From Camelus bactrianus (taxonomy: Eukaryota > Chordata > Mammalia > Artiodactyla > Camelidae), in the NCBI RefSeq assembly GCF_048773025.1, contig NC_133558.1, positions 20,876,501 to 20,940,500 on the forward strand: 64,000 nucleotides of DNA. The letters run 5' to 3'. Shown piece by piece: positions 35,695-48,084 of this stretch. Made by a program: the position numbers and the translations under genes. Under the pieces are notes generated by a model. It was not told the DNA's origin. It saw only the letters and a list, made by a program, of their open reading frames with translations, and did no database searches. Position 1 is the stretch's first letter. The number at the start of each line of letters is the position of its first letter.

Positions 35695-36315
35695 TGAGTC
35701 TTTTTAGAAGGAATGCAACTTCTCTCTTTTCAGAGGCAACACCTGCAGGCTCAGACCTCAAACCCAGAATCTACCTCATCAGTTAAGTCAGGTCCAGATT
35801 AATTCCTTTTTAGGAAGACATTCCAGCTTTTTACATTGAGTCATTTTAAGAAAGAGAAGCATTCCTGGAAATCCCCATCCTGCCGACCTTTCCCTTCAGC
35901 CAATAGGGGTAGAAAATGAAGCAGCATAACTTGTCTCCAAGCAGATGTATCTTTTAAGAAAGTCTGATCTGATCCCAGGTCTTGGGGAGAAGGTGGAGAA
36001 GGGGCAGGATGACTGATATGTGGTGAGAGGAGTGGCTGACAACCTAGTTTCATGGAAAGAAGTGATATTCCATGTTAGGGAGCCAAGAAACCACATTTTG
36101 CAGTTGTGAAGCAGAGTAGAGGGTAACGATTAAGTGTTGGGTGGAAAAGATATTTTTGATATTTTTTCATGCATCTGCGGGAAGTCCCTGCTCAGTTTTT
36201 AAAAAGGAGGAAATGGCTATGACACTGAACTCTCCCTGCTACTGATGCTCAAGTACCTGTGGTGGACGAGATGGAAACTGTGAAAAAGTCCATGAGCCCA
36301 CCTGCTGATGGTCAT
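35695..36315 (+). repeat. Copy 3 of the unassigned low-copy repeat
   Basis: The core at 35,897-35,960 reads 'cagccaataggggtagaaaa', then 'gcagcataacttgtctcc'. It matches copy 1 at both ends and copy 2 in the middle and at its 3' end. It is probably the most complete copy, which puts the unit at 600 bp or more. Confidence 0.55.
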
Positions 36316-36696
36316 AGGACACTTTGAGCGAAAGTCGTATTATCACATGCTGATGACTTTGCTCTAGAGAAGCAGCACTTCCAGATGTATTCTCTCTCGA
36401 CTAATCACCATGACAAACCTGGCATTTTTAACTGCTGAATCTTCAGCACCTAGAATAGCTCTTAGCACTCAATAACCAGCTAGGCAATTGATTAATAAAT
36501 GAATAGGAGACTAAGAATTAGTGAGTTTAAGAAATATAAGGTCAAATTATCAGGACCTAAACTTTGTTCTACCTAAGTCCAAATCCCAGGAAATAAAAAA
36601 TATTAGTTTTTCTGAGATCAGAAGTGTATATGGAATAAAAGTTGAGAGAAAATTCATTCTATGAATTTCACACACCGCAACTTAATATTTCCTCTT
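36316..36696. other. Spacer, nothing recognised
   Basis: AT-rich, no recognised feature. The stretch ends with one copy of the target duplication of the SINE that follows (36,686-36,696). Confidence 0.4.
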
Positions 36697-36827
36697 CTAG
36701 AGGGGAAGAGGGTGTAGCTCAGTGGTAGAGTGCATGCTTGGCTTACGTGAGGTCCTGGATTCAATCCCGAGTGCTTCTGTTAAGGGGAAAAAATAAATAA
36801 ATTTTAAAAGTCACTTATTTTTAAAAG
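36697..36827 (+). mobile_element. Camelid-type tRNA-derived SINE, diverged
   Basis: The head 'gggtgtagctcagtggtaga' and B-box region 'gattcaatcccgagtgcttc' are followed by an A-rich tail (aaataaataaa). It is flanked by an 11-bp duplication, tatttcctctt, at 36,686-36,696 and 36,828-36,838. More substitutions than in the copy at 3,707 suggest greater age or another subfamily. Confidence 0.85.
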
Positions 36828-36838
36828 TATTTCCTCTT

Positions 36839-38450
36839 TTAATATTCTTCCAATACAAAGAAACATTTCACTTAATCAAGTTACTCTGGAGCTCAGTTAG
36901 TGAATATACATTGTAGGTTGGAAAAGACAGTGTTCACTGTCATGAGGTCAGAATTCTGGGGCCTGATCTGTAGCCTGGACCAATGACCTATTCTTTTGAG
37001 TTTCTAATTCTTCATCACTATAATTAGGGGATTGAATTATGTGATTTCCCATGTTAATGACTAACTGGTTCCTGGAATGTGATCAATATTAATAAATATT
37101 TAGTTTTTATTCCATGTCACTGATCATTTTAGTAACTGAAAATAATTACAGAAAAGGGAGGGACATGGTCTGAAAACTGACTTCAACAAAAAATGAGGAT
37201 AAATTTTTAATTATCCCAGAGAAAATAGTTCCTCAGCATGGCCAAATAATATTAACTAATGCAAATGTTAGTCAGTTTTCAAGCATCCCTTTGAGATAAG
37301 ACAAGGACTTTGTCAAAACTCTCCTTAGGGTATCTGTGTTCATTGTAATTCAAGAGCTAGCCAGCACACTGCTGGTACACCTAACACAGCAATGAAATGG
37401 GATCTTCACCCTTGGAGTAGGAAATACATGTCTTCCAAATTAGACAGAAATCTTTGTAGCTTAATTTTCATCATTCCGTATTCACTTTCTAATCAACTGA
37501 TTAACTGACCATGTAAGTAAAGTTATTAGTTATCCGCTGGCAATACCCTGAAATGCTTCTCTGAAAGCCTGGAATGAGTTCTTCTGTTTCTAAGGCAGAT
37601 AGACAACTTCATACTATTCTAGGCTTGTCAGTTCCTAGTCAATGGTGAAAAAGCGGAAATTCTTGTTTTATATATGAACAAGGAGATCGTACTGCATGCA
37701 GACAGGAGTAGCCTTAAGTAGGATTTAGTGAGGTTTCTTATACGTATCCTTAAACTATAGGAACATCCATCAAGGAAGGGGAGAAATAACCAAGTGTTCT
37801 GCCAAACTGCAGCACTGGAAGGAAAACATCAGTGGTTGTAACAGAGCTCTACTTTATGGCTAAAGATTTGGCCCAGAGGGCAACCTCCGTATACACACAA
37901 TGTATACGGGGAATTGGTCAATGCCTTCTTTGATGATCTACCATGCACAATAGAGTATTTTGACTGCAACACTGACTCACTGTTGTCAATTCCCTCGCTC
38001 CCATTCAGTGGGGTTACTAGATGCTGGAGGAGCTCCAGGGCTTCTAAAATCCAAGTCCATAAAAAGTACTGCAGGTCACATTCTTATTTGTTTTAAAAAA
38101 TAAAAATTAACACACTACTTTTCTTAGTATATAGTAATACTTGCTCAATGAAGAAGACTGAAAGTCCACAAAATTAATAGAGACAAATTAATCTGTCTCT
38201 GCTCCAACATGAGATAATCACTATGACCATTTTAATGTATATTTCAGTCTTTTTCCAAAATTTATAATCTCTATTTTTTATAAAAGTAAGTTTATAATAT
38301 AGATTTTTTTATCTTGCATAAATTGCTTAACACTGTATTTTAAATGATTCCCCATGTCTTCGTTATACTTTTACAAATGTTTGTTAAGGCTTTAATAATT
38401 ATTCATGAAATCATGTGCCATAATTTTACCCACTCTAATTCATGGCTATA
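36839..38450. other. Spacer, nothing recognised
   Basis: 1.6 kb of AT-rich sequence. No gene, RNA or repeat family could be assigned; the short ORFs are typical of random AT-rich DNA. Confidence 0.4.
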
Positions 38451-38810
38451 GTGGCAACATGTTTTATTAATTAAACTTGTTATTTTGAATAATTGTAGAT
38501 CCACATACAGTTGTAACAAATAATACAGAGAGATCCTGTGTGCCCTTTATACAGCTGACCCAAATGGCTGCTACTTAAAAAATTGTTGTATAATGTCACA
38601 ACCAAAATATTAACATTGATACAGTCAAGATACAGAGCATTACCATAATCACAACAAACGTGCATGTCGCTGTTATAGCCACATCCGCTTTCCCTCTCAC
38701 CCCCAACACCCATCTCCAACCCTCACTTTAACCTCTGGCAACCACTAACCTGTTATTCATTTTTATGATTTTTTTTCACTTCAAAAATGTTATATAAGGA
38801 GATCAACAAT
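38451..38810 (-). repeat. Old LINE (L1M-type) 3' region, antisense
   Basis: 'ttgtagatccacatacagtt', 'aatacagagagatcctgtgt', 'gctgacccaaatggctgct' and 'ccaaaatattaacattgata' follow a common inverted L1M-type 3' sequence. Confidence 0.65.
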
Positions 38811-39715
38811 GTAATGAACTTCACTGACCTGCTCCCCAGCAAAACTGATGGAAAGTAGACAATCATTTAAAGCCTCTGGTTTAAAGTCTAAAAGAAACAG
38901 CAAGCAATAAAACATCTATTTTAAAAAAATCTATAAAAATTTGGTAAGAAAGGTGAGAGTCTGTGGTATTTGACCAAAGTAGCTGTCTCCTTGTCCACTT
39001 CCAGCTCAGCAAGGCAGAGACTCCACTCCAGACTGCTGCAGCCAAGAGCAAGGGCTCCCTCTCCCCTCAGGTCTAAGCCAGAGGACTTTCTTCCCAAGAG
39101 AAGCAGGACCTCATCATTACTTGTCCTGTCTTGAGCTATCAGTTGCTTAGGCTAAATAACAAATAAGTGCACTTTAAAGAGGTCCCAGCTTGTGCCCAAC
39201 TTCCAATAGTGGAACACAGGATCCACCTTGAGTGTGGCATGTCAAAGTCCTGGGTTAACCCTCCAATAACCCTTTCCTTGGCTGATGAGGGTAAGGGAAA
39301 GGCAAGCCAAGAGAACATCAAGTCCCTGGCCATCCCCTCCGCAAAGAACTCAGCCCCCAGAGTAAGGGAGTCACCCAAAGAGAAGCTTGCCATTGTCCCT
39401 ACCCTGGTTTCGGGGCCCTGGCTCAGATATTTTGCCTGGGAGGAGAAATAGGCCATGAAACAGATATCGCCATGAAACAGACACTTCCTTTGGAAACTTC
39501 ATTTGCAATAGAAATGGAGAAGTTTAAACCTAAAGGCACTCTCATGAGCAGTAAAGGCTATGATGAAAAGCAACTGGGAAGCAATTCGTGGATCTAATGA
39601 AGATACAGCTTGCACTATAGGCTGGCTAGTTTGCAGATAAAAACCGGGGAACAAGACAGCTGAGAGGTGCCCTCCCAGGGCCAGAACAAATATCAAACAC
39701 TGACCTCAGAAATGA
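38811..39715. other. Spacer with a GC-richer block, unassigned
   Basis: 38,980-39,470 is richer in GC than its surroundings and has ORFs of 94 (+) and 105 (-) codons. Neither shows a signal peptide, motif or conserved pattern that I recognise. It may be an old repeat or an unknown remnant. Confidence 0.3.
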
Positions 39716-39719
39716 TTCC

Positions 39720-40140
39720 TCAGAAGGAGTCACAACTTTATTGGATTCATTTATAGAGGAATTTATGCCTCAGGGCACTGTGGAAATCAATGGCTTTTGG
39801 GGCACCTAAATATATAAAACAATTATTAACAGATCTGAAAGGAGAAACAGACAGCAATGTAATAAGGGTAGGGGATTTCAATATCCCTCTTTCAACAATG
39901 AATAGATCATCCATATAGAAAATCAATAAGAAAAAGTGGACTTGAGTAAAAATTTAAACCAAATGGACCAAATGGACATATACAGACTGTTCCATTCAAC
40001 AGCAGCAGAATATACATTCTTCTCAAGCACACACAAAACATTCTCCAAGAGAGATCATATGCTAGGTCACAAAACAAGTCTTAACAATTTAAGAAGACTG
40101 AACTCATATCAAGTATATTCTCTGGCCAAAATGGTCTGAA
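39720..40140 (+). repeat. L1 ORF2 fragment (endonuclease region), sense
   Basis: 'aaggagaaacagacagcaat', 'gtaggggatttcaatatccc', 'attcttctcaagcacacaca' and 'gatcatatgctaggtcacaa' are L1 ORF2 N-terminal phrases. The frame is broken. Confidence 0.85.
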
Positions 40141-40650
40141 ACTTGAGTATAAAAAGAATGAGATTGGTGCAGGGATAGACTTACAGACAAATGAACAAAA
40201 ACAAAGGGCTCAGCACCATCCCATCCATGCACTGGAGTTGGCACTGGAATTCACTTAGGAAATGGTGCAGTTTTTAATAAATCATCCTGTGAGAACTGGT
40301 TATCTGGAGGGAAAACTCAACATGAATATGAACAAGAAAAAATTTTAACTTCTAGTAAAAAATTTAGAAGTTTACTTTTATGAACTTAGGTAAGGAAGCA
40401 TTTCTTAACAGAAATATGATAGCAAAAAACATTTTAAAATATTGATAATTGACTTTATGTTTCTTAAAATTATATCAACCACTTTAAAAACTATGTAACA
40501 AGTTGGATGAAATCATTTTAATACGTTATTTATACAGGAGATTGAGATTAAAGAACTGAAATCTAAATCCTATAAATTTATTTCTATCTAGACTTATGGA
40601 TATTTTTATATATATAAAAATAATAAGGAACTTAATGTCACTGGAAGGGC
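40141..40650. other. Spacer, nothing recognised
   Basis: AT-rich, possibly decayed L1 sequence between two L1 fragments. No feature can be supported. Confidence 0.35.
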
Positions 40651-40654
40651 TAGA

Positions 40655-41045
40655 GCTAGATTACAAAAAGGAAACACAGCAGGCCAATAGGCATGTAAAG
40701 ATTCCCAACTTAGTAGTAATCAGCAAAATGCATTTTTAAACCACCAGGAGGTACCATTTAATTCTCAACTGATGGACAAAATGAAAAAGTCTGAAAATAC
40801 CAAGTATTGGCAAGAAAGTCCATTAGTGAGATTAATTATACACTGATAGTGGAGGTATAAATTCATACAACTAGTTAAATCCAGTAAAGCTATAAAAACA
40901 CATACAACACACAGCAATTCTACTCTTACATGTGTTCTAAAGACCTTTATACATGTGGACCAGGAGACATGCACAAGGATGTTCACAGAGGCAGAGATGG
41001 TAATAGCAAACAAATAAAAATAGAAATAACCAGAATTCTATTATG
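40655..41045 (+). repeat. Old L1 ORF2 3' fragment, sense
   Basis: 'ggccaataggcatgtaaaga', 'gtaatcagcaaaatgcattt', 'attggcaagaaagtccatta' and 'gcacaaggatgttcacagag' follow the order of the L1 ORF2 end in old L1M elements. Confidence 0.7.
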
Positions 41046-42390
41046 GAAAAAGTTCTCAGAAAGATTCTCAGAATCTCTTTACCATTTACTAAGGATCCAC
41101 AGAACCTTTATGGGAAGAGATCATTCAGATTAAAATGCTCAGGGCAAGGGAAGACATCAGTGCTTTTCACTGAATTACTTGGCAGTGCAGTTGGTCTCCC
41201 ATGACCAACCCCACAAAGCCAGTCACATACTGGGACATAGTAAGGACTCCCATATTAACGAGATCTCAATAACAGAGATAACTAGCAGAGAAATTTGTCA
41301 CTTTCAGGATTGTATTGTGATCTCCAGACTCACCAGTTCACAGGAATGAGGAAGTATAGAAGGGAATAGAGATGCTGCCTTTCAGTCTCCAAGTGTCAAA
41401 AAGATTCCTAGTCTCAAATTTAAATTAGGCTTTAGAAAATCTACTAGAAGAAAGAGATTACAGAATTTGTAAGCTTAGTGTTTTGATAATGCCTCAGCAA
41501 AAGCAAGAAAGATAGAACAAACTACAAGTGAGAAAACCCAAGGGAGCTAAAAAATGAGCATTTTGTGGTACCATCACTTTTAGAAAATTCTATAATGCAG
41601 AGCAAATTAGGGCTGCTTGACCAGTTTTTTCATAGGGTGGAGTGAAGGAAGAGATGGCTCTGGCTAATTTAGCCCAGGCCCTGAAGGGTACACTATTCCA
41701 GAAAATATACTTGTGCCCTCACTGATGGCCCAGCTTATGCACAGGGTTTGAGGACTGGCCACCAGCAGGGGGCTTTTTTACTGCCGGGACTCCCAAGCTG
41801 GCAGTCATCACGGTTCCAATCTCCATTCAAGTGTGAACTGAACAGATCCCGCCTCCTTACCATTCAAAACTCCAGTCTCTTCAGATATTGAGACAGTGGC
41901 CCTAATTCTGACCCAGAGCTGGACACAGTCCTCACTATCATACCAAATAATTTCAGATCCTTCCCATTGTAATGGATTTCCCAAATGCTTTTTTTCCTAC
42001 CATGAGAAACTTCTACAATGTTGTTACTAATATGTTGGATTCATATGTTCAGAAAGTGCCCTGTAAAATATGTCTTAGTGAAAATTGCCTTCATGATTGG
42101 GTGTTAACCTGCGTTCCTCTGATACACTTACGTACAAATAACTTGTTCTTATGTTCTTTCACACATCTTGCGTGAAGATTACTGGCGGATTGACCAGAGA
42201 CTATATTGCTGTCTAAAATTTACATGGAAAACCTGAGAGAAACTAATAATCCATTTGATGCTTGCAGGAAGTGGGGAGCTATTTGGGAAGTGGTTATTAG
42301 GCCAGGGTTGTGGTTAAAGAGGAAGGATGATGACATAAATCTTTGCATAAACCACATTTATATGTAATCATGATGTATCATAAAATACTT
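41046..42390. other. Spacer, nothing recognised
   Basis: 1.3 kb of non-coding sequence. About 41,600-41,950 is more GC-balanced, but no family or gene could be assigned. Confidence 0.35.
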
Positions 42391-42560
42391 TTCTTTCCAG
42401 CTAATAAGATGAAGGAAGAAAGGCAGCGTCATTTGTCTCTGGCAGACTAAACTGTCAAGAAGGCATACTCAAAGCTGGGAAAGAAATTCCGTTTACATCT
42501 CAGTTCAGTGAAGTTTGTCTGTGGAATTTGAATATGGAGCATTATGTAGAATTTCTGAAT
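42391..42560 (+). repeat. Copy 4 of the unassigned low-copy repeat
   Basis: The core at 42,395-42,466 reads 'ctttccagctaataagatga', then 'ggcagcgtcatttgtctctg' and 'gcagactaaactgtcaag'. Closest to copies 5 and 6 downstream of the core. The limits of this copy are uncertain. Confidence 0.5.
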
Positions 42561-42719
42561 TTCAGAAGCTCTCTGCCCGTGCCATCTCCACTGTGTCTAT
42601 TCCCTCACTTTCTTCTTCTCCATCAGGCTTTCATGATCCCCTTGGGATCGTAGACACAAACTAAGTTTCCAATCTTAGTTGAGCTTTCAAGCCCACTTTT
42701 CAATCCTTTCACATACCTT

Positions 42720-42855
42720 TAGCCATTTTTTTTCACTGAAGTATAGGCGTATTAGCTTCAGGTGAACAACATAGTGATTTGACATTTTTACAGATTATTC
42801 GTTATAACTTTAGTCATTTCTACTTCTCATTTCCCTCCAAAATATTCTTTTTTTT
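42720..42855 (-). repeat. L1 3' UTR fragment, antisense
   Basis: 'ttcactgaagtataggcgta' and 'agcttcaggtgaacaacata' match the inverted 3' UTR of even-toed ungulate L1 elements. Confidence 0.55.
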
Positions 42856-43575
42856 TTCAGTCTTTTACCTCATGGAACTAAAATAATTACCACTTTGCAC
42901 TTCACAAAGGGAAAAGAAGATACATGAACACTCCCCAATCTCATGAGCCTTAAATTCAGAGCCCATGAACCCTGTGGTCCCCACGCACAGATAGAAGAGC
43001 ACTATTGATGTTCACACTATTTTTGCTGCAAAAGGAAACTTTTAGAGGAAATGTCCAGTTTGTAGATAAAATACAGCAATTTCTGTGTTGGAACTTCTAG
43101 GGTTGGGTGTAAGCCTTGACCCTTTGGCCATGTTTAGCAATGATCTCAGCTCAGGAACATTTCTTTGGTTTTTGATAAAGCTTGAAAGATTTTTTAGCCT
43201 CAAAGTGTTTGAGGCTATAAGATTTCTAAGTCTCACTAAATAAAATTTCAGATTCTTCAGCTGATCATCAAAACTCCAAAATATCATCCATTTAAATAAC
43301 CTGAAGATAAATTATTCTGGATCTCACCAGGAGTGTTCATCCGTGCATACATGAATCAAATACTGTGTCAGGTATAAGAAACAAAGGAATAAAGAAGACC
43401 CTTTTCCACTCTTAAGGAGTCCACAGAGTAGAGCTTAGTCAGCTGCAAAAATACAAATTTCCATTTCTTTAGAAGAGTTAAGTGGGTGGTTTTACAACTG
43501 GTCCAGTGCCTGTGAGGGGATGTACAGCACCAAGGGCCCTCTGTGCACAGCGTAGTACAAGTGTCCCCCTGGCAC
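42856..43575. other. Spacer, nothing recognised
   Basis: Non-coding; the short minus-strand ORFs here lack recognisable protein features. Confidence 0.35.
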
Positions 43576-43577
43576 AT

Positions 43578-43830
43578 CACCCTGAGATTAAACTGCCTGA
43601 GTTTGAATCCTGGCTCCACCTCTCACTAACGGTGTAGCCTTAGGCAAGGATTCAACTCCTCCGTGCTACAATTTCCTAACTGATAAAATGGGGAAAGGAA
43701 GTAATAATAATACACCTACCCCATGACATCATGAAGATTAAGTAAGTTAATATAGTAAAAGCACTTTGAAGAGTACCTGGCATACAGTAAGCAGGCAATG
43801 TATTGGGCATTATTGTTATTATCATTATTA
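43578..43830 (+). repeat. MIR, sense, nearly full length
   Basis: 'aaactgcctgagtttgaatc', 'ctggctccacctctcactaa', 'gataaaatggggaaaggaag' and 'gtacctggcatacagtaagc' follow the MIR consensus from its tRNA-like part to its 3' end. Confidence 0.85.
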
Positions 43831-44040
43831 ATTATCACTATCATTATGGCTGGAGGGTAATCTGTCAATCTATCTTCTTATTCTCAGTAGCCTTGCTAGT
43901 TTTCAATACATCTGGGGAGAAAGTCTCAGAATCAAAAGCCAAAAGAAGCCTGGCTTTCTTTATGATGAGGAGAAAGGAGAGATGAGAAGGAATTTGAGAG
44001 GAACAGCTATGTCGTGCTTTAGAGTCTGCCATTGTTCTAG

Positions 44041-44204
44041 GTGAGGGAGGGTATAGCTCAAGTGGCAGAGCACATGCTTAGCATGCACAGGATCCTGGGT
44101 TCAATCCCCAGTACCTCCTCCAAAACATAAATAAATAAATAAATAAATAAACAAACAAACAAACCTAATTACCTTCCTCCCACCCTCCCAAAAATGTACT
44201 AGCT
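44041..44204 (+). mobile_element. Camelid-type tRNA-derived SINE
   Basis: The head 'ggtatagctcaagtggcaga' and 'ggttcaatccccagtacctc' lead into an (AAAT)n/(AAAC)n tail and about 40 bp of adjoining sequence. It is bounded by a perfect 16-bp duplication, tctgccattgttctag, at 44,025-44,040 and 44,205-44,220. The clean target repeat and close match to the copy at 3,707 suggest a relatively recent insertion. Confidence 0.9.
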
Positions 44205-44220
44205 TCTGCCATTGTTCTAG

Positions 44221-44885
44221 ACACCTCCAGGAAACTAACTAGATCCCAGACATCTCGAGAAATAGCTGGGTCCATCCCTTCACCCCATCCTGATTTCCTT
44301 TCCACCATCTACACATCCCAGAATTTGCTGGTTGATTCTAAAACTGCAAAAATCAGGTTCACACCAGTAGTTTGAACTCACAGTTGATTTTACGAGTCTA
44401 TGCAGTTTCTTAAGCAGAGCCTACACCATGAGAGCCAGTCGGCACATCATGAAACTCACTGGGGACTGAGTGGACATAAAGAAATAAGTATCCTCAGCAT
44501 TTCCAGAAGTAGAAATACTTTAAGAAGTTGGTATTTATGGCTGTCATTTCCCTACAGGTATGTAGGCATGAGCCCATCCTTGGTTTAAGTGCAACACCTG
44601 ATCATGACCTAGATCAGAAGGGTGATACATGTTCCCTCAGCTGACTGCTGATCCCCTCACTGCCTTTTCATATGGAACATATTTTAGACAGAGGAGCAGA
44701 GGACCTTGGAAGGCACACCCATGGTGTGAGTGCTATCTACACTTCCTCATCCCAACCCCCAGTCTCCACACCACCACTCCGCTCTAGCCAGGCTTTGGTG
44801 ACAAACTTTGCAGAAGTAGGGTTTAAGTGAAACAAAAATAAGACATTGGAAACTTTCCCCTCAGGCAAATTAAAATATCTTGTAA
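44221..44885. other. Spacer, nothing recognised
   Basis: Non-coding sequence; no repeat family or gene could be supported. Confidence 0.35.
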
Positions 44886-45045
44886 TAACCTTTAACGAAA
44901 ACTAATATGAAAACAAATATATATATATATATATATGTATATGCATGACTGGTACATTGTGCTGTACACCAGAAATTGACACATTGTAACTGACTGTACT
45001 TCAGTCTTTTAAAAAGGGTCCCAAAAATAAATGTAATAATGTAAT
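44886..45045 (+). repeat. (TA)n tract and L1 3' tail
   Basis: A (TA) run near 44,917-44,937 leads into 'gactggtacattgtgctgta', 'caccagaaattgacacattg' and 'ctgtacttcagtctttt', the 3' end of an ungulate-type L1. Confidence 0.6.
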
Positions 45046-45094
45046 TTTAGATCAATGTATTATTAAAAGTTGTATTATCAGGTTTATTTAAAAA

Positions 45095-45520
45095 AAAAAT
45101 ATGGGATGCAGCAGCATTTGTCTCTGGCAGACTAAGCCATGAAAGACTGTAAGAAAAAGAAAAAAGTATCTGTTAACAAGGGAAAAAAATATAAAATATT
45201 GTTATACATTTAGCAAGGAATATAAAGAGTCAGTGAAAATACTGCAAAACTTTTCTGAAACCACAAAAGAAGATGAATAAGTGGAGGAGAATACATTATT
45301 CCGAGAAAGGAATATAATAGTAGATTTAATGCAGTTTCAATCAACATCTACCTGAGATATCATGTTCCCAAAAATCAGTATGAAAAGTACCTGCATATAC
45401 AAGACTGCTACTCTACTGAGCAATTTTTAAAAATGATTAGCTTTCTTCTCCACTATATTGCTTAATTTTCAATTTGCTGTTTCTTTTCTGTATCATTTTG
45501 TTCTTCTATGGACATGATTT
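45095..45520 (+). repeat. Copy 5 of the unassigned low-copy repeat
   Basis: The core at 45,100-45,150 reads 'gatgcagcagcatttgtct', then 'ctggcagactaagcc'. Its downstream part, ending near 'ttcttctccactatattgct' at about 45,450, matches copy 6 near 46,110-46,150. Confidence 0.5.
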
Positions 45521-45719
45521 ATTTCATTACCTCTGATCACCATATTAATTATTATAGTTTAGACCTAAAGAAATAAATTCAAGAGACAGATTCAAGATAC
45601 TGGGGGACGGAGGGATGGGGGGCAGGGAAGCCCATCCAGAGTGGCTTTGCGGCTCTGCTCAACTCCCACCCTACCTACCACCTCTTGCCCACAAAGAGAG
45701 CATAAGCTAAACTAGGATT

Positions 45720-46165
45720 TATTGACAAAGAACATTTGCAGAAGTTGTGTTCTAAGTGGAACAGCAATCTGTCATTGGACATGTTCTCTCCAGCCAATGA
45801 GGATCAGATATAGGACAACATCACTTGTCTCTGGAAAACTAAGCTATCAGAGAACCCACAGGAATAAAGCTACTGTGTACAGAAAAAGTGTCTGTCTTCA
45901 CAATACAAACAAAATATAATATGTAACAAATAACAAATATAGCAAAATTTTACTAATGTAACATGAAAAGCTGAAAAGATAACTATAAATCAAATGCCAC
46001 ATGAAATTCTAAAATTAACAGTGTGATTCTAAAAGTTAGTAGGCATGATGGTAACTAGGCAAAACAAACGAACACTTACTAATTTCACCACTTTGATTTA
46101 TAATTACTCTCTTCTCAGCTATGCTGTTTAATTTTCAAAAGTGTTTCCTTTTCTAAACATGCGTG
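45720..46165 (+). repeat. Copy 6 of the unassigned low-copy repeat
   Basis: The core at 45,790-45,860 reads 'cagccaatgaggatcagata', then 'acatcacttgtctctgg' and 'actaagctatcagagaa'. The 3' portion reads 'ctcttctcagctatgctgtt', shared with copy 5. A CCAAT in the core is also seen in copies 2 and 3. Confidence 0.5.
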
Positions 46166-48080
46166 GAAGTAATAATTTCTCAAATATTTCTTTAGTTTGA
46201 GGGGATGAAATATTTCTAAAGTCTGTAGTTGGAAGGAACATACAAGTACAAATTAACTCTCCAGCCCCACACAATATAAACAAAGGGAGGCAGGATTTCA
46301 TTATGTCTGCAATTTCCAGGGAAGGACCTGAACACTTGCGTTGTAAATTTCACCTTAGTTCTGACTGTAAATTTATAATCCTTATCATCTCACAGCCAGC
46401 CAGTAGTGGAAGTGGCATATGTGAGGTATTTGAGAAATACAAGGCTGAATAAAATCCTTCTCAAAAGTCTATGATTGCCTCACATGCTGTAGCCTGGATG
46501 TGGGGTCTTGACAAATATATCTACTCCCTCCATAACAGAAATTCAAGGGGTCACCTGCAAAAACTTGTCTCAGTCTTTCAAGCTCCACTGCCAAGCTCTT
46601 CCTGGCTTATGACAGTTTATATTCAGTTATCTGAAGGACCACGAATTTCTCCTTTTCAAACCCAAAGATCTAGGTGGCTCTAAGGAAAACAGATGCTCAT
46701 TTTATTCACTATATTAATCCATGCGGTGGGGAGTGAGAAAACAAATTTGCATATTATAGTAGAGTAATTGCAACATTATCTCTTTAATGTTGATGTTACT
46801 GGATCATCGCTAATTGAACTGTTCACTACCCAACCACTTCCTAAAAGCTGAGGACTTACAGATCACATGATCTCCTAGACTCAGAAAGAAGAAGGCCAAG
46901 TTGGCAGGAATAGGGGAAGAAAAGTTGTGTGCTAGATTGACATGGTTAGTTGAATCTGAGTTCTAGACTTGTATATGTATCTTGTCCAGACTTTGCCCAC
47001 TTAGGAAAAGTAAGATCTACAGATTCCCAAAGCACAGCTTCTATGTTTAAAGTGTCTAGATGATTCTACAAAAATGATTATGGTCCATGGTGAACCTCTC
47101 CAAAATATTAGTGGCATTGATTTCATGAACTACTGATATTTTGCTTTGAACTTCAACAGCTTGACTAGATTTTCTTTCCTCACCTACCCCACCTCTCCTT
47201 CTACATAGCTGTTTCTCCCTTAGACATGTAGTCTCATGCCCAGCAAAGAATTTTTTCACTTCCATCCTCAGTTTCCTACCTTTCTAACTTAGGAAATTTT
47301 TGGCCTCAGAATAAAGATCTTAACACCTCACTCTGAGAGCATTGAGTCTTTCTGTTGGCTTCAAGACCTGAGTGCCAAAATATTATGATTTCAACATACA
47401 AGCAGTACAAAAATAATTAATGAGCTATTTAAAATTCTTTTTGTTCATACTAAGTCTTTGAACTCTGGTATGTATTTGACACACATAGCACATCTCAATT
47501 TTGACTACTCACTTTGCAAGTGTTCAGTAGTCACGCCGGTGCGCGTGTTGGACAGTGCAGGCATAGATTATAAGTGAAGAGAGTTGCAGAATGAGGTATA
47601 TGAGAATCTGGGATTTTGAAGTTGAGCACTTCCACTTTTAGGACAATGATTTTAAGCCTAAGAGCCTCAAAGGCTCTTGCTGGACTCCACCTTTTATTTT
47701 TCCATAAATTAAGGATAATGCTGTACCTGCCCAACAATGCAGGTGTGAGACTTTCACAAGGTAGCATCCCTGAAGTGCCTGCCATGCCACGGGTTATCCT
47801 AAAACAGTGATTTTCTCACTGGCTGCTCCCCAACTCCCAAACCATCCAAGAGCAGTTACCAACCTTAGCCAGGACTGAGGCTCGCCATGTTTGAAAGCCA
47901 TACCAAAAACATCTTTATTTAGAGTTGTAAGTTGTGTGCCTTTTATAAAATCTTGACCAATTTTCCAATCCAAATCAGGAAAGGAATTGTTCAGAGAAAG
48001 GTATAATGCTCTGTGTTCCCTTAAAGTGTAACACATGTAATTAGATGCCAAGGATTGAAAACCTTGATTCAGAGCCCAAA
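46166..48080. other. Spacer, nothing recognised
   Basis: 1.9 kb of non-coding sequence with short, featureless ORFs. I cannot assign a gene or a repeat family. Confidence 0.35.
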
Positions 48081-48084
48081 ATGA

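Noticed and set aside
39139-39456. Opposed ORFs of 94 and 105 codons
   Set aside because: No motif, signal peptide or splice context; either could be chance in a GC-richer block.
44130-44165. CRISPR-like short tandem repeat
   Set aside because: It is the (AAAT)n/(AAAC)n tail of a SINE; no spacers.
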